A DNA stretch of 64,000 nt from Manis javanica (taxonomy: Eukaryota; Chordata; Mammalia; Pholidota; Manidae): the NCBI RefSeq assembly GCF_040802235.1, contig NC_133158.1, positions 157,368,401 through 157,432,400 on the forward strand, given 5' to 3'. The notes beneath the pieces are model-generated. The model ran no database searches and had not been told where the DNA came from. It worked only from the letters and a program-made list of their open reading frames with translations. Both the position numbers and the translations under genes were made by a program. The first letter of the stretch is position 1, and each line of letters begins with the position of its first letter. Positions 58,945 to 64,000 of the stretch are shown here, in pieces.

Positions 58945-59178
58945 CTACAGCCCATGTTGTTTTTGCCCCAGATGAAACAAACACTGATACAACCTTTGGG
59001 TTACATCAGAGGCAGGATTTCTTTCTAGCCAACTCACCTGGGCTAATGTGTCTGCAACATCATTCCCTGGGGATGCCAAAGGCAAATGGCTAGTCACATG
59101 ATATATAGTAACTGTTCTAGTCTCACCAGAGGCCCATAGGTTTGCCAAAGTCTTGTCCCTAGCAGGGCCAGTGACCAA
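58945..59178 (-). pseudogene. ERV RNase H end and integrase zinc-finger remnant
   Basis: A 77-codon piece with VTSHLPLASPGNDVADTLA, typical of the RNase H C-terminus (the final His and Asp region), leading towards the integrase N-terminal region (LFHLGQKQHG). Confidence 0.65.
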
Positions 59179-59191
59179 CCATCCATTTGAC

Positions 59192-59530
59192 CTAGTACCA
59201 CATCAGTAGCCTCAAGGTCAAACCACAAAAGATTGCCCAGCTGTCCATGTAATTATTGGGGAGAACTCCTGGGTAATCAAAAGCCATACTTCCTGCAGTT
59301 CTGCCCATGGACGACTCTTCCCCTCCCAATCTTCCACCATATTGTCTCAGTCTTGGAATGGAATGCCACAGCCCTCTACTTTGTGGTCTACCCATGACTG
59401 GAGCTGTCTGTATACCAAGCATCTTCAGGCACAGGGGCTCTTCCCCCCTCATAAGGGGTCTGTTACTAATGGATCCAGACCAAGTTCTTCCTGCTTTCCA
59501 CTTATGTATGTCACTGGCCACAGTAAGCAT
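59192..59530 (-). pseudogene. ERV RNase H remnant
   Basis: A 112-codon piece containing NNYMDSWAIFCGL, similar to the DSWAVANGLA motif of ERV RNase H. Much of its N-terminal half appears out of register with the ancestral frame. Confidence 0.5.
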
Positions 59531-60073
59531 CGGTGTTCTCCACTAAAGAAGCTAGTGGGGAGGGGGAGGGGGCTATGCTGCTGTAAATATGCACCTCATC
59601 TGGCCAGTGCAGGTGTCTGTGCCACATCACTCCATGGTCTTTGGGTCCAGTCTTGCACCCACCCTCTGATGGGATAGGTCATTATTACTTTGGTTGAAGC
59701 TGTTCTGGTGAAGGGCTCCATAGCCAGTGGCATGGAACATAGCAGCCAGTTACTTCTCTATCAAGGTCTACCAGACCTCTGGTCCCTTCCAGAATTGTAT
59801 CCAGAATCCAATCGGTTGGAAGATCCATCCAAGCTGCTACCAGAGGCCCCATCCATAACCATCTTTGGTTACATGAACATCTAGCTCACAGGGCCTTGAT
59901 GAGTCCATTACACTCAAGGGCTCTACAGCCTTGACTGCTCACTTAGCAGCAGTAAAAGCAGCTGCAGTAAAAGCAGTTTCATCCTCGTCCCACCTAATGC
60001 CCTTTCACCAACAGGTATAAGGGCCTAAGAATTTTTCCCAAGTGAGTGACACTCTCCAGTAGCTCAAAAGACC

Positions 60074-60340
60074 TCAAAACTCTTGTGATACTACCACAGT
60101 GGTAGAGGTAGGGAAAGCTTGGACCTTATCTATGACTGCTTCTGGGATAACTTTAGTCTTATGAAACCATATAACCCCCAATAACTTTACTGACAAACCA
60201 GGTCCCTGAACCATAGTGCTGTTCAGAGCCCATTCTTTCTCCTGTAGATGTTGCAGCAGTCTAGGTGTTGTACCTTCTAGATCTGCAAAAGAATCAGACA
60301 TGAACATAATGTCATCAATATAATGATACAACTGCACCAT
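60074..60340 (-). pseudogene. ERV reverse transcriptase active-site remnant
   Basis: An 88-codon piece with YIDDIM at 60305-60322, the YxDD catalytic box of retroviral reverse transcriptase, then GPGLSVKLLGVIW, the usual downstream fingerprint. The flanking coding parts are broken. Confidence 0.85.
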
Positions 60341-60610
60341 TGGTTATTTCTCCCATGCTTCCATGTCCATGTTACTTGTCCGTGACAAACGGTGTGACTG
60401 TGGAGGTATCCCTGTGGAAGGAGAGTGAATATCCAGCACTAGTCTTCCCACATGAAGGCAAATTATTCTTGACTTTCCTGTGCTATGTCAATAGAGAAGA
60501 AAGCATTAGCAAGGTCCACAACATAATGATAAGTCCCTAGTTCAGGACTGAGAGTGTCCATAAGGTTTGCTGCTATAGAGGGGACAGCAGCATGTTGACA
60601 GGGCGTGACT

Positions 60611-60802
60611 TTATTCAATTCTCTGTAATCCAGTCATACAGCAGGAGTTGTCCAGCTTTTTCACTGGCCACACTGGGGAATTAAAAGGACCATGGGTGTG
60701 CTTTATGATGCCATATGTTTTCCTAGCAGGGAAATATGGTAAATCACCCTGATTAAGCCATGCTGCCCTAAGGGCTGCAGTCAGCCAATCCAAAAGCACC
60801 AC
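60611..60802 (-). pseudogene. ERV reverse transcriptase N-terminal remnant
   Basis: A 63-codon piece with the HGPFNSPVWPVKK motif of the reverse transcriptase fingers domain. It is separated from the YIDDIM piece by disrupted sequence. Confidence 0.75.
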
Positions 60803-61159
60803 ATGATTCTCTGGGATCTGATGGGCATTTTTTAACCTATGCCAGAGAGAGGAGTGAGGGGTGAGTTATCAGGGAAGCGAGTTTACCTATTTCTGACTGA
60901 GACCAAACAATACATTTACTACTAAATTCCTAAAAGAGGCAAAAGCCGTGTAGGCAGACGTTCTGAGGGCTTCTGCCAAAACTGGGTGCTCAAATCAACC
61001 AGCTTGGCCTGGGTATAGGGGCAGAGCATGGAGTGCTCCACAACTTGGGAAGGAGGCTGTTCCTCTGTTGAGGAACCCATGGTTGTTGCATCTTTATTTT
61101 CTTCAACACAACTGGGCAGGTGTTTAATACAGGAGAGGCGGGTGCCTCAGGCAGTAGCC

Positions 61160-61342
61160 TCAGCTGCAGCCCCACCCTCGGCCCCACCCTCTCATCCTCT
61201 CCCAGTTCCTCCTTCCCATCTCCAGGGCTGAAGGTATCACCTCTTCCTTCACCTTCCCCAAGGCCCCTTGCAGTTCATATTTTTCTGCTGCCTGCTCCCA
61301 TGCCAATAGTATGTCTCTCAGCAGCATGACCTCAATTTTCAA
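61160..61342 (-). pseudogene. ERV gag-like coiled-coil remnant
   Basis: A 60-codon piece with a charged, Leu-rich helix (LLAWEQAAEKYELQGALGKV) in the gag position between the 5' LTR and pol. Assignment is by position and composition. Confidence 0.45.
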
Positions 61343-61777
61343 TAGCTTTCATTCCCTTTTCAGAGCATCCCACAACTCATCTTCCTGTTCTTCCAATCAA
61401 TGCTGATGCTCCTCTCTCTCCTTGGTGATCCTTTTCAACGCTGCGAGAAACAGCCACCCCACACATCTTGCTGCCCTGTGGTCACTCACTTCCCCTATGG
61501 AGTCCCCTATTTTGCAAAGGGCCAACTCCACTGCCTCCAGTGTCCCCACCCTTCCCTAGTTCTGGGGAGGGGCTCACTCTTCTAGGAGGCACTTTACCCC
61601 AGACAAATCCCTTCTGAGGAATCCCCACCACCCACAGGGGGATCCCCAGTTAAACCCCCACTATTCACAGGGGGTTCCTGGCTATCTCCCCACCACCCAC
61701 AGGGGCAGCTCACCCAAACATTGCACCCATGAAGACATATTTTAAGTTCACTGGACCCTGCTGACCCACACACCACA

Positions 61778-62201
61778 TGTAGCTAAGGGGAGAAGGGTGT
61801 TACTGGCCTGGGGCTAATTCCCCTATGAAATAAGTGAAACTGAAATAAGTCAAGGGAAAGGGTAGGTTGGGAGAAACCATTTTTATGGCTCACAGCTTGC
61901 TCAAATCTGCTGGCTGAGCTTGGCACCCTCCATCTCCTCTACCCACAGCTCCCACTCTGAGCCACAGCATGCTCTCTACTTCCTGCCAGCCCTTTACAGG
62001 AGGAATTCAATTGGTGGGTCCTTGGTGACTGGCTGATGCCAGACTATTATGTACCAAGAATCAAGGGGAGGAGAGAATAGCCATTTTCTTTCCACCTCTT
62101 GTCCCAAATAGATGGGAGGCTCTTCAGTGGTAACACCTATTGATATGTAAATGAACTAGGGCTAGGTGAGAGATTCTGAAAATTCTGTCATTTACCCGAC
62201 A
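61778..62201 (-). repeat. Provirus 5' LTR
   Basis: It starts TGTAGCTAAGGGGAG and ends near ACCCGACA. It shares AAATAAGTCAAGGGAAAG-type text, GCTCACAGCTTGCTCAAATC and GTGGTAACACCT with the other LTR. The divergence between the two LTRs implies an old insertion. Confidence 0.85.
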
Positions 62202-62345
62202 TTATTTTAAATTTCTTACTGAGATACTGATTTATATGACATTGAATCTATCTATTAATATTGGGGAGAATTGATACTGTATCTTCTGTTCAATTACCAT
62301 AATACATGCATCCTTGTATTTAGGTCTTCTTTCTGAGACTCAAAA

Positions 62346-62384
62346 TGGAGTTCCCTATTTTGCAAAGGGCCAACTCCACTGCCT
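62346..62384 (+). repeat. 39-nt copy of proviral sequence outside the LTR
   Basis: Same text as 61498-61536 inside the provirus with one substitution (core CTATTTTGCAAAGGGCCAAC). It lies about 145 bases beyond the LTR, within L1 sequence, in the same orientation. Confidence 0.9.
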
Positions 62385-62744
62385 TCTTCACAATTTCCAG
62401 TAATGGTTAGTTGTTTTCAGTACTTAGTCTCGCAAATATTCTATTAGCAGTACATTTAAGTATTTTGCGGGTTTTTTTATATAATTAAAAGTATGTTGAA
62501 ATTAAATATTTGATTTTTGTTACTATATAGAACAATTGACCTTTGTATATTGATCCTTTACCCTTATTAATTCCAGATTTTTGTAAGTTTCTTCAGGTTT
62601 TCTACAATTATATAATATGAAAATAAATAAATTTTACTTCTTTTACCATCTGTATGATTTTTATTTATATGTGTATATGCATGAATGTAGTATTTATTTA
62701 TTGCCATTTTGTTCTACTTAGGAAATATAATTTGAGTAGAAGTG

Positions 62745-62778
62745 GGAAAGAAGTGGGAGTAGAAGTGGGAAAGAATAG
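62745..62778 (+). repeat. Short tandem GTAGAAGTGGGAAAGAA
   Basis: The purine-rich unit AGTAGAAGTGGGAAAGAA occurs twice with a GTGGG spacer. Confidence 0.7.
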
Positions 62779-63660
62779 CCTTGTTTTTTGTCCTGCTTAT
62801 GGAGAAAAGGATTCAATCTTTATCATTAACTTATCTGTAAAGTTTTTTTAAGATACATTTGACAGATTGAAGAAGATACCATTTATTTCTAGTTTATATT
62901 ATAAAATAAGTTTTGCATTTTGTCCAATATTTTTCCATATCTATTCACTTGATTATATGATTTTTCTTTTAATTTATAAACATGGGAATTATATCAATTG
63001 ATTTTTTAAATGTTAATCCAACCTTGTATTCTTGAGGTATATCTTACTTGGACATATTTGTTATTCTTCTTATATATTGCTGGATTCTCTCTGCTAAGAT
63101 TTTATGCCTATGTTTATAATATATAGGTCTGCAGTATTTTTTAAATATTTGCATGCTTTGGTATTGGTATTATAATGTTGGCTCTATAAATAGAATTGAG
63201 AAGTGTTCTTTATTGTCTTCTGAAGAGTTTTTGTAGGATTGGAATTATATCTTACTTAAATATTTGACTGTATTCAACAGTGAAGCCATTTCAGCCCAGA
63301 GTATTAGGATTCTACATTCAAAATCAAAACTTCTTTAATAGATACAGGAAAGTTTGGGTTTTCTTTTTCTTCCTGAGTTACAAATTTTTGTAGTTTGTCT
63401 TTCAAAGAATAAGTTGAGGTTGTTGAATTAACTGGCATAAAGTTGTTAATATTTTTATTGTCTTTTTAAGTTTGCATATTATCTAGTAATATCCCCTGTT
63501 CATTTCTGACATGAGTGTTTGTTTTCTTTCTTTTTTCATGTTTAGGTAAAGAATTTTATTCATCTTTTCAAAGACTCACTTTTCAATTTCATTTGTTTTC
63601 TCTATATTTTTTGTCTATTTTCTATTTCACTGATTTTTTTCCTCTAATCCTTATTATTTC

Positions 63661-64000
63661 TTTTCTCCTACAGTTTTTCCTAGCTACTTAAAAACGCATA
63701 AAGCAATGACTGGGGCCAGCCCTCAAGGAATTCAACCAGTGCCATTCCCTTTTTCCAAATGCAGACTAACATCCAGTTTTTGCCTTCATAATAATTTTTG
63801 GAGATTATCCTAGGATGGTGGAGCTTAGGGATTTCTCTGCAAATGTTAGGAATACGGCTTCTTAGTTCTTTTAGAGATTTACTTTTCCTGAACACCTCTT
63901 CCACCTTCATCTGAGCTTCTTTTTTAATCCCAAGGTCTGCCTGTCTTGTTTAGCCTTGATTCTACTACCAGCAATTTCTTGTCATTGTGATGCTTTGTCA
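63661..64000. other. Window end, nothing recognised
   Basis: After the L1 there is about 340 bases of unassigned sequence. A 76-codon minus frame (63680-63910) is Lys/Glu/Ile-rich with no recognised motif. The missing scramblase exons are not here. Confidence 0.45.

Larger units (their letters stand above)
57190..62201 (-). mobile_element. ERVL-like endogenous provirus, decayed
   Basis: About 5 kb bounded by two direct LTRs and lying antisense to the scramblase gene. Read on the minus strand from the right, the internal part gives a gag-like coiled-coil remnant, reverse transcriptase, RNase H, integrase and a post-integrase segment. This is the standard order. No env-like frame is visible, which fits ERVL elements. 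The internal region is about 4.2 kb and every reading frame is interrupted by stops and shifts, so it cannot make its proteins. The putative 5-base target duplications are ATATT (57185-57189) and TTATT (62202-62206), one mismatch. The ERVL assignment rests on protein resemblance and lack of env. A definite primer-binding site was not identified. Confidence 0.85.
62202..63660 (-). mobile_element. Antisense L1 ORF2, part 2
   Basis: Continues the L1 interrupted at 57189: 'atgacattgaatctatctattaatattggggagaattgata' is the L1 text expected directly after the left part. It proceeds through 'atttaggtcttctttct' and 'gaattatatcaattgattttttaaatgttaatccaaccttgtattcttg'. It contains a 39-nt piece of the neighbouring provirus at 62346-62384. 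No intact frame. Confidence 0.85.

Noticed and set aside
63661-63750. Acceptor-like TTTTCTCCTACAG at about 63674 as the next PLSCR2 exon
   Set aside because: The bases after it do not encode the expected (I/L)E(I/V)QxPPG scramblase segment in any frame.
1-64000. CRISPR arrays, bacterial operons, tRNA or rRNA genes, or a novel multi-gene system
   Set aside because: None is visible. Regularly spaced repeats here are microsatellites, a minisatellite or transposon parts, and the genes are ordinary split vertebrate genes.

Overview
The window is nuclear DNA from a placental mammal. It is AT-rich, has large introns with GT/AG splice sites and one CpG island, and is dense in mammalian interspersed repeats (L1, L2, MIR, MER5/MER20/Tigger DNA transposons, MaLR-like LTRs, one ERVL-like provirus). 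There are no bacterial features. I saw no Alu, rodent B1/B2, carnivore tRNA-Lys SINE or ruminant BovB/Bov-tA. Together with one recurring L1 3' end and an abundant-looking ~540-bp retroposon, this points to a laurasiatherian such as a pangolin. That species guess is weak.

The recognisable genes are two tandem, same-strand members of the phospholipid scramblase family. PLSCR1 spans most of 4.4-32.4 kb. A CpG island with a GC-rich minisatellite (4.37-5.33 kb) probably carries the promoter and the untranslated first exon. It contains an interferon-response-like GAAA-rich motif. Eight coding exons follow at 11548-11560, 15578-15658, 19555-19799, 21263-21305, 23781-24001, 25497-25658, 28887-29048 and 31461-31499. 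They join in frame into a complete 321-residue scramblase: a Pro/Gly/Tyr-rich N terminus, a scramblase core, a Cys cluster, a nuclear-import-like segment, a Ca-binding-like loop and a C-terminal hydrophobic helix. The C-terminal tail is cut a few residues short by a TAG inside the usual tail, and the remaining tail codons are still legible downstream.

From 32.4 to 52.1 kb is intergenic DNA full of old repeats: a Tigger deletion derivative with both ends, MaLR-like LTRs, reverse L1, MIRs, MER5s, forward L1s and a Tigger1 fragment. It also holds one unrecognised 127-codon ORF on the minus strand (46.0-46.4 kb).

From 52.1 kb a second scramblase gene begins, PLSCR2 by position. Three consecutive exons are visible (52125 or 52146-52217, 53311-53353, 55991-56211). 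The last two have exactly the lengths and phases of their PLSCR1 counterparts. The exons for the second half of the protein are not visible up to 64000. That interval is filled by an antisense L1 interrupted by an ERVL-like provirus (57190-62201, minus strand) with two LTRs and decayed gag and pol remnants.

The most unusual observations are: near-identical short duplications beside the same exon in both paralogues; a shared GTC-type splice donor after the core exon; the TAG-shortened PLSCR1 tail; an in-frame 21-bp repeat in PLSCR1; and a 39-nt piece of the provirus found again outside its LTR. I found no new multi-gene system. Repeat family names are from memory of their consensus sequences and have approximate boundaries.
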